Notes under the pieces: model-generated
What the model saw: the letters and a program-made list of their open reading frames with translations, nothing else
Databases searched by the model: none
What the model was told of the DNA's origin: nothing
Position numbers and translations under genes: made by a program
NCBI GenBank assembly: GCA_039621445.1
Contig: CP154954.1
Span: 61,439,858 to 61,503,857 of the forward strand
Source of the DNA: Euglena gracilis
Lineage: Eukaryota > Euglenida > Euglenophyceae > Euglenales
Reading direction: 5' to 3'
DNA: 64,000 nucleotides
Part shown: positions 1 to 10,910 of the stretch, piece after piece
Numbering within the stretch: the stretch's first letter is position 1
Layout of the letters: the number at the start of each line of letters is the position of its first letter

Positions 1-1112
1 TGTTCCACTGCGGTGAAATTAATCACTCTGTACCTTTCGGTACAATCAGAGGCCTTATACCTCCAAAAGTAAAGTGTGCGTATGAAAAATTGTGGGCATC
101 CCTGTATTGCACACAAGAAAAAAAACTATCACAAAATATACACGGAAGCCCACAACTTCTGTGATGGTGGTCTGGCAGGCACGTTCTGTGATAAGCATGA
201 ACTCAATCGAGTTTTTTTTTCGACAACTTGGCCGTAATGCCGTCACTGCAGCGGGTGGTGGCATATACCACCAAAACTTACTAAAATCTCTACTTTTTTG
301 CATAATTGCAAAGAAGCACTACAACTATGCCTTTTGGCGTTTTATTGTTTGCGGTGAAGCTGTCAACTGAATAATCGACCTGTTGGTCAACAACGCATGC
401 AATCTCTGTTACAGAGAATTAATTCACTTTTTCTGCACGCGTTAGGTTCATAAACCACATTTTTGCACCAATTGGTACTACAGAGGCTAGAAAAAGAACA
501 AAAGCACATAGTGCCGATTGAGAAACAAGCCGGTTGGCTTAAGATCATTGGTACCATATGTCGGCCGCCGGCTTTCGCCGGCAGCCAAAAATTGCCAGAA
601 AGCGCAAATTACAGAGTCGCGGGTAACAGCCAAACAGTTAGAGAAACCCGCGACTTAAATTGGAAGCGGGTCAAATTTCTAAGCGCCTTCGAATTTGTCT
701 TTTTTCACAGAACTTGAGGGGTTTTCCCCAATATTTGGCAAGAAGGAATACTTTGAATTTGAATTTGGCAATTGGACTTTGAATTGGAGTTGCAAGCTGA
801 GTTTCATTGTGGTCATTGATCCATTGAAGTCAATAGTATTGAAGGAGCCTTTAACGCCACCGCCCACCCCCATATATCACCGCCTTCGCCTCCTTCGCCG
901 AACGCTACTTGCCCCAAGGTTTGCACATTTCATACATTCACATTTCAAGTGTGTTCGGTTTCAAGTGTGTTCTCACTCAAGTTTCGGAGTTTCAGAATTC
1001 AAGTTTCTTTCAGTTTTGACTTCAAGAGTTTCAAGATTCAGTGGGTTGGTTTTTGCCTACAAGGTATGCTAGAGAGAGAGAGAGAGAGAGAGAAGTGAGA
1101 TTTTAACACCAA
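1..1112. other. Unassigned left edge with AG microsatellite
   Basis: No coding domain is recognised. An (AG)n run of about 23 bases lies at 1071-1093, just after a sequence reading AAG-GTATGC that looks like a 5' splice donor. This may be leader sequence of the accessory reading frame that begins near 1113, or unrelated flanking DNA. Confidence 0.4.
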
Positions 1113-2294
1113 ATGGCAGATTTTTCGATTTTCAGCAAACTTTCGGAAACCGCTGAAAAAACGATCCTACGCACCGGCTGGGGTTGGGGAAACCACCTGG
1201 GTGAGAAAACAGGGGTTGACTTGAACCCACCAACCCCCGGAGAAAGCGCAGGCCCCACCCCGGAAACACCACCCCCCCTGTCGGTGGTCCTCCCCACCGG
1301 CGAGGACCTTCCAATGGAGAGCATGGATATGCTATGCATTGGAAATCTACAATTGGCCCAACCCGAAACAACCACTCCCACAAGAATACCTCCCTCTTCG
1401 ACCTGAATGGGACGAAGATGGAAAACGGAAGTACATCAATCGCCTGTTTGGCGAAACCCTCCGAAGAGAGAAAATTTGCACCATTTTTAATGGCAAACGT
1501 ACAAATAAGGATTGGTTGGCCATCCTGATACTGGAGTGGCTTCCGCGCGGATCGGGAGGAAACAGATGTGTCGGAAAGCAAAACTTCCGTCTGCCTCCAC
1601 GTATAAACTTTCAGAACCCCAGCCGGCGGAGTCCGAAGCAGCGCAGTCTGCTGTTGAACAACCTACAACGGCTGCATCATGTACAACGACAACAGCCAAG
1701 GCAGCAGCGAAGCCTGCAACCAAACGTTTGGAAGAACGTTTACCACAACCACCACCTACACCTACAGTACCTGTAGAACAAAGTCCCGTACTCTCCTCAG
1801 ACTCTTCTTCAGTTTCCCCTTGGGATACCTCCAGTGACGAGGAAATGGAGGAAGGGACAAACGATGAACACAGCACACGCTCTGTCTCCTCCGCATCCGC
1901 GGATTCTGAACACGGAGAAGACAGTTTACAACATGCTCTAAGGGCCGAAGCGCCGGCTACAACGCCTGCTCAGGCACGACCACAAACACCACTAGCAGAC
2001 GTGGAACCCTAAGCACCTACAGAACTTCTAATTGCCGAAGAGCCCACTCCACCTGCAATGGCCGAAGTGCCTGCAGACTCCACAATGGCCGCAGCGCCTT
2101 CGACGGAAACGGTTCCACCCACCTCCATATCCACAGATGCGGAAGGTGATGCCGAAGACAAAGACGCACTAAGTGCCGAGCGTGAAAAAATACAACGTGT
2201 ATTCCCATTCGGCGTTAACAGCCGTAGGAATCCGGACCAGACGACTTCATACTTATACCGGCCCAAGTCGGACGCGCCACAGAACGCGTCCTAG
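1113..2294 (+). pseudogene. G5: fragment of accessory ORF C of a G-type element
   Basis: The reading is spread over two frames (1113-1340, about 1340-1545, then 1545-2290) with a stop near 2010, so it is broken. The product is Pro/Thr/Glu-rich and low in recognisable structure. The segment near 1395 reads LRPEWDED and near 2215-2290 reads NPDQTTSYLYRPKSDAPQ. They resemble LRPDWQEAE and NSDRCESMSFYRLSDAQG in the N-terminal part of ORF C of G1 (6898-9854), which is why I assign it there. The acidic Ser/Thr-rich middle has no counterpart at the same place in G1. The function is unknown. It lies on the strand opposite to the neighbouring ORF B and A pieces, whereas in G1 all three share a strand. 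The homology is short and the assignment is moderate. Confidence 0.4.
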
Positions 2295-3380
2295 GAGACG
2301 TCCGAATTGGCGTAGCCTCGATGGTCGCAATGGCAGAAGCATTTGTCTGTGGTGTCGTCTGGCGTATCCGATTTCCATATCTTAGAGGGGATTGTGGCAG
2401 ATCTGTCCGAGGAGTCTTCGTCGTTGTTGGGCCTCCGCCCGTTCGCGTTGGCAGGGGCTGCGCCCTTTGTGCGTTTGGGCGGTCTGTTGTCCGAACCGCT
2501 GACTCCAAAGCACAAAAAGTCCACGGGGAACTTGTGGTGGCAGTGGGTGCACCAAACGACGACTTTCTGTTGGTATTTCAGGTCGGTTCCGACCACCTCG
2601 AAGTGCGGTCCGTAGTATTCGTAGAGGAAAATGTGGTAGTTGTAAGAAAACATTTTCTGTGTCACCAACCACACGTCCTTTGGAAGTGGGAATGCTTCCC
2701 ATTGTATACCTTGTGGTCTCATTTCTCGATATTGTCTCAAGTGCGTCAGGGGATGATTCCCATTAGTATTGCAGTCGTGGGTGTGGCAAGTAGTGACCTT
2801 TGCTGGCGGGATACGCAAACGAACCGAAGTTCATGCAGTGAAGTCCCAGTCAGAAAAGTATTTGCCAGACCCCGGCAATTTTTCGATGCCATCCAGGCTT
2901 TCGTTACAGGAAATTGTACCGTCGCAGAAAAAGCCTCGCGCTTTTTCGTTGTACAGTTTGACCATGTGGTGGTGTACTTCTGGAGCAAGAACCAAAGGGT
3001 GTTGTTCCTCGTAGTACTTTTGTATGAGTGTATCACATCCGTCTGAGATCCAGGACAGATGGTCAATCATAAATTGTACGTCCAGGTCGTAACCCGGTTG
3101 AGCCTTCGCTCTTTCCTTTGGCTTTCTGGCCTTTCTGTCCTTTTGCGGCTTCATGCTTTTTCTCGTTCCAGCGGTATGCACCGTCTTTTCGGAATGCTCG
3201 TGTTTTTCGCCACATTGTGACGGTTACACCACAAGTGTTATGTCGAGCGATGTCATCAGCGGGAACGTGTGGTCGCAGCTCATGTTGCATTTCATATGCA
3301 GACCTTTGTATGCTTGGTGGGATTGGCAGGTCATCGCTTTCCTGACGATGCCACTGAGCGCTTTGTGTGGCGTCGTCCAA
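2291..3380 (-). pseudogene. G5: accessory ORF B copy
   Basis: Two overlapping minus-strand readings (3380/3181 to 2831, then 2818-2291) make one broken protein. It starts with a Lys-rich stretch (KGQKGQKAKGK), continues with a mixed helical region, and ends with a putative zinc-binding pair, WCTHCHHK, followed by VDFLCFG. The order and spacing match ORF B of G1 (9873-10910), which has PLP, a hydrophobic stretch, ECQFCKA and VDFLGFG. This shared block in two diverged copies is good evidence that ORF B is a real gene of the family. The two copies differ at many positions, so the protein has been kept over time. Function is unknown; a nucleic-acid-binding role is only a guess from the Lys run and the Cys pair. 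Confidence 0.55.
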
Positions 3381-3486
3381 ACGACGACGTGGTGTTTCTG
3401 GCGTTGGCCGTGTTTGTGGTGGGTTGCAAACTCCGGTCCACGCGGACTTTTGCGCACGTCAACGTTGTATGGTTTTGCTGGGGCTG

Positions 3487-4150
3487 TCAACTGTTGTTGA
3501 GCTTCCTTGTATTTGTGCGTTGTGCTGGCGATTCAAACCGAGGTTGACCCGAAGACGGTTTTACCAGTTCGACAGGTGGTTGTGTATGTCCAGCCGGAGT
3601 CGGTTGTGAAGGTGTACTTGGTCGAGCAGTGGTAACAAGAGGTGCACGTACGGGAATTGTAGATTGTACGGGTGCTTTTGCACGTGTTGGCTGCGCGGGT
3701 TGAGCAGGGTTTCCTGTTCTTTGTATAGGTACAGGTTGGTTTGAACCTGCTACTGATGCGTCAGGCTGGAAGGAAGTTGCTTGTGCAGTCGAAACTGCTT
3801 GTACCGGTGTTGTTTGTGGTGCCGGAGTAGGTTGAGCTACTGACGGCACAGGATATGACGCGGAAGCGACTTGCTCCATTGGACCAGGTGGATGTGGTGG
3901 TGCTTTCACACGCAAAACGTGGGGTAGTGCCCAGGTTGGTATACCCAAGTTTTTGGACGGTGGTCCAATTCCGTCCATCATCACTCCTTTTATGTTGATG
4001 GCTCCCAAATGGGACCCAAGTTCGTAAATTTTGTCGAGAGGAAGGTATTGTTCGCCTTAGGTTGTGTAAGCGAAATCCACAGATTGTGGCACTTGTTCGT
4101 GGTGAGTGTTGTCCTCTACAGCACGCAGGGGTTTTCTTCAACAACCCGTA
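3487..4150 (-). pseudogene. G5: probable accessory ORF A copy
   Basis: A Pro/Thr/Gln/Ala-rich minus-strand reading of about 170 residues, preceded by a shorter piece with a stop near 4050. Near its start is a segment NLGIPTWALPHVL followed by Pro-rich sequence, which I align weakly with DLGVEVPPQV of ORF A in G1. Its position directly upstream of ORF B on the same strand is the same as in G1, and that supports the assignment more than the sequence does. It has no recognisable domain. Its right edge merges with a GC-rich gag fragment near 4190, so the element is cut there. Confidence 0.35.
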
Positions 4151-4189
4151 TCGCTGTCGGTTTCGCGGCGCTGGGAGGGTTAACTTTCC

Positions 4190-5219
4190 CGTGTTGACCG
4201 GTCTGAGGGCACTGAGCTGCTCATGCAGCGAGGCCTGGCTGTCACCGCCGTATTTCTGGGCCAGACAGTTCCAGAAATCCTGGAACCTGACCCGTTCCCC
4301 CATCTCCTGCCGCCGCTGGAGTTCCAGCCGACTGCTGTGGTCCAGACAGCCGGTCAGAACAAGCATTTTAAATTCCTCCCCCACTGGCTGTCCCATGGAA
4401 ACCTGCTGCATGTAGAGGTTAAATTTTTTTCTGAAAAATAATGAAAATCCCCTTCAGCTCTGGTTTTACAAGGTCTTTGGTGAGGAGTGTCGCCAGCGGC
4501 CCCAAAAACATGCTGGCTGCTGGGCTGGCGCCACGTGGACCGGAGCTGCCTGGACCGGCTCCCGTGTCCTGGGACCCAAAGGCCAGAGGGGCAGCGCTGC
4601 ACGATGCTGCCCCAGCCTCAGGGGCCCGGGCGAAAGGGTCCATTGCCCCCGTGAACTCCCCTCCTGCGGGGAACCCACGGGGCTGGGGGGGCCACTGGTG
4701 CTCAGCTGCTTTCACCCCAGGTTGATCCATGCCCTGTCCGTGTAGATCTGCTGTGCCGGCTGCCTGTGGTTTCGCTGTGCTGCACTTTCCGGTCGTTCGT
4801 GAATTTTGCTGAGACTGTTGCTGCTCCTTGGCTCCCAAACAAGCCAAAAAATTAAAACATCTGTGAGCTTTAATCTGGCGTTCTGCTTCCTCCCAATCTA
4901 CCCCCTGGAACCCGAACGTGCCAGGTGTCTGGGCAGCTGGGGTCCCTCCAGCGGCGGGGACCTGGACTGGACTGCCCCCCGCAGCCATGGGACCCTGGGG
5001 CTGGCCGCCACTCGCAGCCATGGGGCCCTGGGGCTGGCTGCCACCCGCAGCCATGGGGCCCTGGGGCTGGCTTCCCCCCGCCGCCATGGGACCCTGTGGC
5101 TGGCTGCCCCTTGGTGCTGAAGGGCCCCCGCTGGCTAAGGGTGCTTCATCCCCCCCTGCCGAGGAAACAAAACCAGGGACAGCGCTGGGAGTCCTGGCCA
5201 CTGAACCCACCGAACCCAT
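4190..5219 (-). pseudogene. gag: K element gag (capsid region)
   Basis: The minus-strand reading 5219-4419 (266 residues, no stop) is Gly/Pro/Ala-rich with a short helical segment (VDWEEAERQIKAH). After a frameshift, 4411-4190 reads like a Ty3-type capsid: MQQVSMGQ, then LDHSSRLELQRRQ, VRFQDFWNCLAQKYG and LHEQLSAL. The FW..L..KYG pattern is typical of gag proteins of this class. The capsid would package the element RNA in virus-like particles. The base composition is GC-rich like the K pol fragments. It is odd that gag here points left while the adjacent K pol fragment (5230-5568) points right. Confidence 0.5.
4981..5112. repeat. 33 bp tandem repeat, four units
   Basis: Four imperfect copies start at 4981, 5014, 5047 and 5080, each carrying GCAGCCATGGGRCCCTGGGG or close to it. 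The 33 bp period keeps frame and on the minus strand encodes an 11-residue repeat (GPMAAGGSQPQ) inside the K gag reading. Confidence 0.85.
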
Positions 5220-5229
5220 GGAAATTGGT

Positions 5230-5568
5230 TGGCACAGAACTGGAGGGTGAGCAAGTTCAGCCAGCAGCCCATAAAAAGGCTCTAAAGCGAGTGAGATACC
5301 TGAGAACGGTGGAAAAAGTCAGAGCACTGCGGCTTGCTTTGCCAGAGGCAGCCCTGGGGGATGACACCGAGGAGCCTGAGTCGGAGGAAAAACCCCTGCA
5401 CGAGGATGAGGCAACACAGTAGGCCGTGGCCAGGTAACTCCTGCGGGCAGCCCGAGAGGTTGCGGGACGGGCAGCCCAAGGAGTCATCCTTGTTCCCGAG
5501 GGGGAACAGGTGACCAGCCAGCGGGCTGAGGAGCTCCGGACAGCCCTCCAAAAAGATTTCGAGAGGGA
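5230..5568 (+). pseudogene. pol: K element pol fragment left of the G1 insertion
   Basis: A plus-strand coding-like stretch (KKALKRVRYLRTVEKVRAL, an acidic segment, then after two stops LLRAAREV and AQGVILVPEG up to a Lys/Arg/Glu-rich helix). It ends at 5568/5573, exactly where G1 is inserted. The remainder of K pol resumes at 26010 with the reverse transcriptase, so this should be the protease-RT spacer of the same polyprotein. No catalytic motif is visible in it. The assignment rests on the target-site duplication and on the reading direction. Confidence 0.5.
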
Positions 5569-5573
5569 AGTTC
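5569..5573. repeat. Target-site duplication AGTTC, left copy
   Basis: AGTTC is found here and again at 26010-26014, immediately outside the two 412 bp LTRs. A 5 bp duplication is usual for Ty3/gypsy integration. Confidence 0.85.
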
Positions 5574-5985
5574 AGTGTACGTCCAAGGGCTTCCCTTTGA
5601 CCCCTTTTGTCCAAGAAAAGCCTGTTTCGCTTTCTCCTGGTGCGCACCTACTTAGGTATCTAAAAATCCTTGGTGTAACAAAACCCTTTTTTCCCAATTC
5701 CCCTATGCTAAGGCAGAGCACAAGGCAAGTCGCTGTGAAAGGAATTTCCTTCACAGTCGTGTTCAGTCTTTTCAGAGGGTTATCCTCTTACTTCAAAACA
5801 ACCAGAATGTGAAGAATAGAATTCCACCTGTGAGGAAAAGAGATCACACGAGCACGTGTGATACGTGTCGCTAATTCCCATAGGATCTGCCACGATCGTC
5901 AGGCTGTGTTCATCACAGCCGTCAGATTGTGACGGATCCAGACTCCGCAGGTTTCCTACAGAGCTGGGATCTTGCCTGGTACACA
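5574..5985 (-). repeat. G1 3' LTR
   Basis: This 412 bp block matches 25598-26009 along its whole length with scattered substitutions. On the minus strand it runs from TGTGTACCAGG to CGTACACT. The ends are an imperfect inverted repeat (AGTGTAC / GTACACA on plus). Confidence 0.9.
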
Positions 5986-5995
5986 TCCCCCTCCC
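5986..5995 (-). other. G1 polypurine tract
   Basis: On the minus strand GGGAGGGGGA abuts the start of the 3' LTR. This is the expected place of the plus-strand DNA primer in LTR retrotransposons. Confidence 0.75.
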
Positions 5996-6897
5996 AGGGC
6001 TATGCCCGATTTCCATCTTGGACCAGGTTATCCCAGGTCCCGTCCGGATAGCGGACACAGTCCTGATCGGGTTCTGCTTTCCAGAACGCGGATCTCTTTT
6101 CTCCACAGGGGCGCAACCCAAAAACCCGAAAACGCGCAAAAGGTTACCGGTTATCGCGGTTACCTATTAGCCGTTTCGGCTTAGGTGGGGTGTGAAAAAG
6201 CCCCCTGTGGAAAACGGGGCTGGCAGGTTTCCTGTCACAGTCTCCCATCCACCCACTTTTGGTGTGCCAAAGGCATGCAGGGTTGGTCAAGCGTATTCGC
6301 TGAAAACTCGAGGGGAGAGGTGTGGAAGGGGGGGCAGGCTCCTATCCTGGTCATACCCGGATAGGGTTCCTAGGTGGTCATATCCGCCCTAGGAAACAAA
6401 AGCCTACTTACAAAACCGACTGCCGGCGACAGCTTTGCGGGGGTGGGGGGGGGAAGGAGGGAGGAGAGGGGGGCTGGCTTAGGCAAGAAGAGAATTTTTG
6501 CTTTCTGGCGGCCTTAAGGGGCCGTAGGGCCGAAAAGTGACAAGTTGGCCTATTATTACGGCGTGCACGCTGTGTGCTGTGTGTCACTTAGCGGCTTGCC
6601 AGGTTTCCCGGCTGCCAAGGTGTTCACAGCAGTAGCTCCTTCACGACGCAATAAGAGGCGATTACCTCTTGCAGACAGTTTCCGTACGCATGGCCATTGG
6701 TATAGGGGTGGCCGGGGGGGGGCTCTTGGATGCTTCCATCCAGAGCGCAGAGTGTGTGTCACAGACCCAGGGTCATCCCAGGGCTGTTTAGCGATTTCCG
6801 CTACCAGTGTGTGTATATATATACATATATATAGTATATGGATGTCCAGGCTCCATGAAGGCGCTTACCTTACATGGGCCCGGTAATGATGTTTCGG
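5996..6897 (-). other. G1 3' untranslated region
   Basis: About 0.9 kb between the end of ORF C and the polypurine tract, with no coding domain seen. It contains a TA-rich run (TATATATATACATATATATA, 6814-6833) and several G runs. Confidence 0.5.
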
Positions 6898-9854
6898 CAT
6901 TACATCCGTTCCAGCCGCCAATAATCATGGCAGGAGTCCAAGGGATCTTCCACAAGGACCATCTGGAATTGTGGTGGTGGTGGCCTATCTACAATCCAGG
7001 TTTCTGGCGATTCGTATTCGAAAACAGGTACCACCCAGTCCCGAACCCATCCTTCGGGGACTGGCTGCTTGGTTGCGTCGCTCTTTCCGCGAGGAACCAC
7101 TGCAGCTTCTCCCAGAATTTCCTGGGCAGAGTGGCTGGCCAGATGAAGTTGTTCATCCGTGGGTGTTTGGCTGACACCTGTGGGGCATTCCCCGGGTGGA
7201 AGTCAATTGGCATGTGATACGCACATTCCGCGCGGACTGTATGGGGTCGTAATACGGCCCCTAGCCAGTCTTTTCAGGTCATCCCGTGGTTTTCGGGTGG
7301 CCATTGTGGCAGACACCAGCGACCGTTTCGGTCCTGCGTTGTGAACAGGGGAAAAAGTATCTTTTCCCTGTCTGTCTCCCAGAGGTAAGGTAATCTTACT
7401 CCTGCTTCCTCAGCCGCGTGTCGCCCCACTGTCGATCTGCCACCCACGGGCCATTCCCGTGTGGCGGTGGTCGTCCAGCTTGTGGTTGGAGTACTTGAAA
7501 AAGTCCTTGTACTTTTTGTGCAAGGTGGAGTATTCCTCCAGTGCCTTCAGGGCACTTGGCACGATTGTGCGAACTGTGCCTTCCCCAGTTTGCCAGAAGG
7601 TACCTCGAAGGCAATTGACGCAGAGTATCGGTACATTCGTACCGTCTCGCTCGGTGTAGCTAAAATTGTGTTTGTGGGTCCAACTGTCCACGCACTTGGC
7701 GCATACCGAGGCCGCACAGTTGGGGATGTATACATCCTTGTGGAACGATTTCTGATCCACAGGGTTTCACACATGGACGAGGGGTAGCCCCAAGTCCGGT
7801 GCACTGTTATACATTTTGTGGCATACAGTGCAAAGCCACACAAAACGGTTTTCCCTTGTTTTGTCGATGAGGAATTCCTCACCGAAGTATTGGGCCAAAA
7901 CACGGGGGATCTGGAATTGTAATAATTCCAGGTCACGTTCTGATCAAAGGACCATTTTGGGCCCTGACAGGACAGGGGCTCAATCCACCGGTTGAGACGT
8001 TGATTTGTCCTCAGTTTGTGGTCGATCATCATGTACCTGTTTTTCAGGTCATGAATCTCAGGATCATCCTGATTGACCGCGTTCCAGTCGATGATAACTT
8101 CGTCTTCCGAAGGTGTCTCGGCTGTTGAGGCGCGGGATTTTCCATGCTCCTTTGACGTAGGTTTCGGCTGTGAGGTTTTCCCATAGCCGGATGATGTGAC
8201 GTGCGTGAATCCTTGTCCCGAGGTTGATCCCCGAGAAGAGGATACACCACTCTGGCCGCCAGCACCACCACCGCCTTTCAGTGGGGGCTGATAACCAGAT
8301 GTAGGTGTGGGCTTACAAGGTACGGCGCCCGGCTTAGATTTTGCCGGGGCCTTCGGACTTCCGTTTTCTGGAGCATCCGAGGGCCGCCGATCGGCGTCGC
8401 GCTGGCTTGCCCAGGTGCGTGGTGACACTTGGGACGGGGGTCTTCTCCCCGACACCGAGCGTCGTTGACCTTCAGTAGGGGTTTTCCGAGCTGAGGGTCG
8501 TCCTACGCGTTCCCTCGCGGCTTCCGTGGGTTTCCCAGGGGTAGCCGTGGGGGATGGTGTGGGTGTAGGCTTGGCTGGCGCACTTCGCGCTGGTTGAGCC
8601 TGCGGTGGGGGCATGGACGTCCGCTCGGCCTGTTTTTCAGGCGCCGGTGTCCGTGTGCCTGAATGCTTTGGTGCAGTGGCGGTGGAAATGCGCTGAGGTG
8701 TGGGTTCATCCCGTGCCTCGGCTGGCGCTACCGGTGCTGATGCAGGTTCATCCTGTACTGGCACGGTTGCTGTTGTCTCCACTGCGATTGATGCCTGTTC
8801 GCCTTCCGTCCGTGTCGCTTCCGACACCGGTGGTGGCGCCGCCGCTGGGGGAGGTTCATCCTCCACCATGGCTGTTGTGTCAGGTGTGTCTTCCACCGGT
8901 TGGGCAGCTTCCGCCGCAGACGCGGAGGAACTGGCCGCAGTGCCACGTGGAGAGACAACTGCGATCAGGGACCGCAAACCACCGAGTACGCGTCTGCCCA
9001 GCGAGGTGCGCCGTTCAGGTTCTTCACCTGAAGTGGGCTCCTCCGCTGGCTCGTCTGCCGACGCGGTTTCCCCGGAAAAAGGGAGCTTGAGGCGTAATAC
9101 CTCAGGCGTGTGGGGTACCGTCTGCGGCGGGTTTTCCCGCGGAGAGGTCGGTACACCTGTTGTACTCAGTGAGGTGGGTGAGGTTGGGACAGGTGTCATT
9201 TCACCTGCCGGCGACCCTGGGCGCTGGGCAGTATCTGCCACAGTGTCCAGCATCACGACGGATGGGCTACCGGTTTCCCGTGCAGGGTTCCGCTGGCTGA
9301 GGTTCATCCTCGGCCATGGGGACCTCTTCCTCCTCCTCCTCCTCCTCCTCCGCTTCCGGAGGGTAGTACTGTGTGTGGAGTTGTGCTGCAATACGCAGGT
9401 CGTTTCTGCTCCTGTAGCACCCTTGTGCATCTGACAAACGGTAAAAGCTCATACTTTCACACCTGTCAGAATTGGGGTATGGGGGTGGCCACGACGCTCT
9501 CACCCAGCTTCCGGGGGGAGGTTGTGGTTCGGCGTCGCTGATCCGGCAGAGGTCTTCCCACTGGGATCGAAGGTTCCACCCCATACCATGCTCTCCTGTG
9601 TTTTCCAGGAAAGCGGGCAATGGGACCGCATGCCGAGTTTGGCCTATGTCGCGTGCTGCGAAAAAAGGTTCGTACTCCTGCCAGTCGAGGATATCCCCGA
9701 ACTGGGTATCCAGGTGTTCCGGGAGGCCGATTTCTGCCTCCTGCCAGTCCGGTCGCAGGTTCATCCTGCGTCGATCTGGCTCACGTGGTCTGGCGTCCAC
9801 CTCCGTGTATCCCCGAGGTAACCACTCCCGGTAAATATCTGCATCAGTGGTCAT
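6898..9854 (-). pseudogene. G1 accessory ORF C: large Pro-rich protein with C-terminal Cys-rich finger
   Basis: Minus-strand reading in at least three frames: 9854-9267, 9430-about 7900 and about 7900-7400, probably continuing to a stop at 6898. Order: an N-terminal part with LRPDWQEAEI; an acidic run coded by a CTC/GAG triplet repeat (9325-9351); about 350 residues rich in Pro, Ala, Ser and Thr, probably disordered; a conserved-looking part (IIDWNAV, DHKLRTNQRLNRW); then a Cys-rich segment. The Cys pairs are LCTVCHKMY (first Cys at 7830), NCAASVCAKCVDSW (about 7720-7680) and ILCVNCLRG (about 7625), suggesting a treble-clef or RING-like zinc fold. There is a TGA between the first and second Cys pairs. 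The position after the chromodomain is where env or other extra genes lie in related elements, but I see no signal peptide or membrane segment. A relative lies at 1113-2294. Function unknown. Confidence 0.55.
9325..9351. repeat. CTC/GAG triplet run
   Basis: A near-perfect run of CTC triplets on plus (GAG on minus) encodes poly-Glu in ORF C. It is close to the place where the reading frame of ORF C changes. Confidence 0.8.
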
Positions 9855-9872
9855 TTGTTCCGGGAAATATAT

Positions 9873-10910
9873 CTAGACCTCCAGGAAGTAGGTAATCCAC
9901 GCTCTGTGCCAGTACCGTTGCAGCAGAAAGATTTTCTGCCGGTGCTGTTTCAGCACCTTTCGGTCTTGTGTTCCGATAATGGGATTCCGGCACTGATGCA
10001 GGAGGAATCTCCTGGTCAGCAGGCTGCCAGCATTCTCGGCAGTCGGAGGCAGTCTTCCGCGTTCACCGAAACCCAGGAAGTCAACAATGTGAACTGCCTT
10101 GCAAAACTGGCATTCCAGTTTGTAACGCTGGGGGTACGCGAGGTCCACGTCCAGTACCTTGTACAGCCTGCTATACATGCTGTCCAAGAATACTTGGAGA
10201 TTGCGCGTGAACATTACCGCGGCCTGCGCATGGAGTTTCTCCGGCAGGGGGTAATATTTCCACTGGATTCCCAGTGCTACGACGGAATACATATGGTTGA
10301 AGATTTCCTTCAACTGTGCTACGAACGTTTCATCGTCAGGACATGTGCCCAAACAGTCGGCATACGTCTGACCGTTTCGGTCGGTAAAGATGCCAAAGTT
10401 CTGGCAGGGGTATCCCAGCCAGAACCATAGCTCCCAGAAACCGGACATCCGGTCCAGGACAACTTTATCTGAATGAGGGTATCCCTCAAACGCAGAAAGT
10501 TCGGAACTGTAGAGAAATCTTTTGCAGTGATCGTACATACGATTCTGCACCACTTCGAGCACCGCAATCGGTGGTCGGTGGATCACGTTGCTTACGTTTG
10601 TAAACTGCTGGAGATCCTCGTCGATTTTCGGCCGGATCTCCTGCAGGTAGGTGAATACCACAGTAACGTCAGCTTCCTTCGTTTTCGACGGTTCGGCAGC
10701 TTTTCCGCCCTTGCCTGCTGGGGGTCCGGCAAGCAGCTTTTCCGCCTTTGCCAGGTGGAGCTTTTACACCTTTCTCCTGGCCTTTTCCTTTTCCTTTACC
10801 CTTGCCCTTACCTTTACCCTTACACTTCGTGTTAGACAGCCATTCGAATGTTGCCCGGTAATCCGGGTTAATGTATTCCCAGTATTCTGGGTCTTCTGGC
10901 TGAACACAGG
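9873..10910 (-). pseudogene. G1 accessory ORF B: Lys/Gly-rich N-terminus and Cys-pair domain
   Basis: From about 10910 one frame reads DPEYWEYINPDYRATFEWL and then a long Lys-Gly alternation coded near 10785-10835. After a frame change the reading 10661-9873 is open for 262 residues and ends just before ORF C starts at 9854. Its central part is helical (EIRPKIDEDLQQFTNVSNV). The C-terminal part has YPLPEKL, a hydrophobic stretch, ECQFCKA and VDFLGFG. The last block is shared with the copy at 2291-3380 (PLPKDVW, WCTHCHHK, VDFLCFG). I do not recognise a family. The tight 18-base spacing to ORF C on the same strand suggests one transcript. The Lys-Gly run could bind nucleic acid; that is inference. 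Confidence 0.6.

Noticed and set aside
1055-1070. 5' splice donor of a host gene
   Set aside because: AAG-GTATGC fits a donor, but no exon with a recognisable protein is seen upstream and no acceptor can be tied to it.
2321-3046. Plus-strand reading of 241 residues
   Set aside because: It is antisense to ORF B of G5, whose minus-strand reading has a homologue in G1.
6814-6836. Promoter TATA box or origin
   Set aside because: The run is a simple TA repeat in the 3' untranslated part of G1 with no other promoter signal.
8700-9434. Plus-strand reading of 244 residues
   Set aside because: Antisense to the Pro-rich part of ORF C; no motif, and explained by codon composition.
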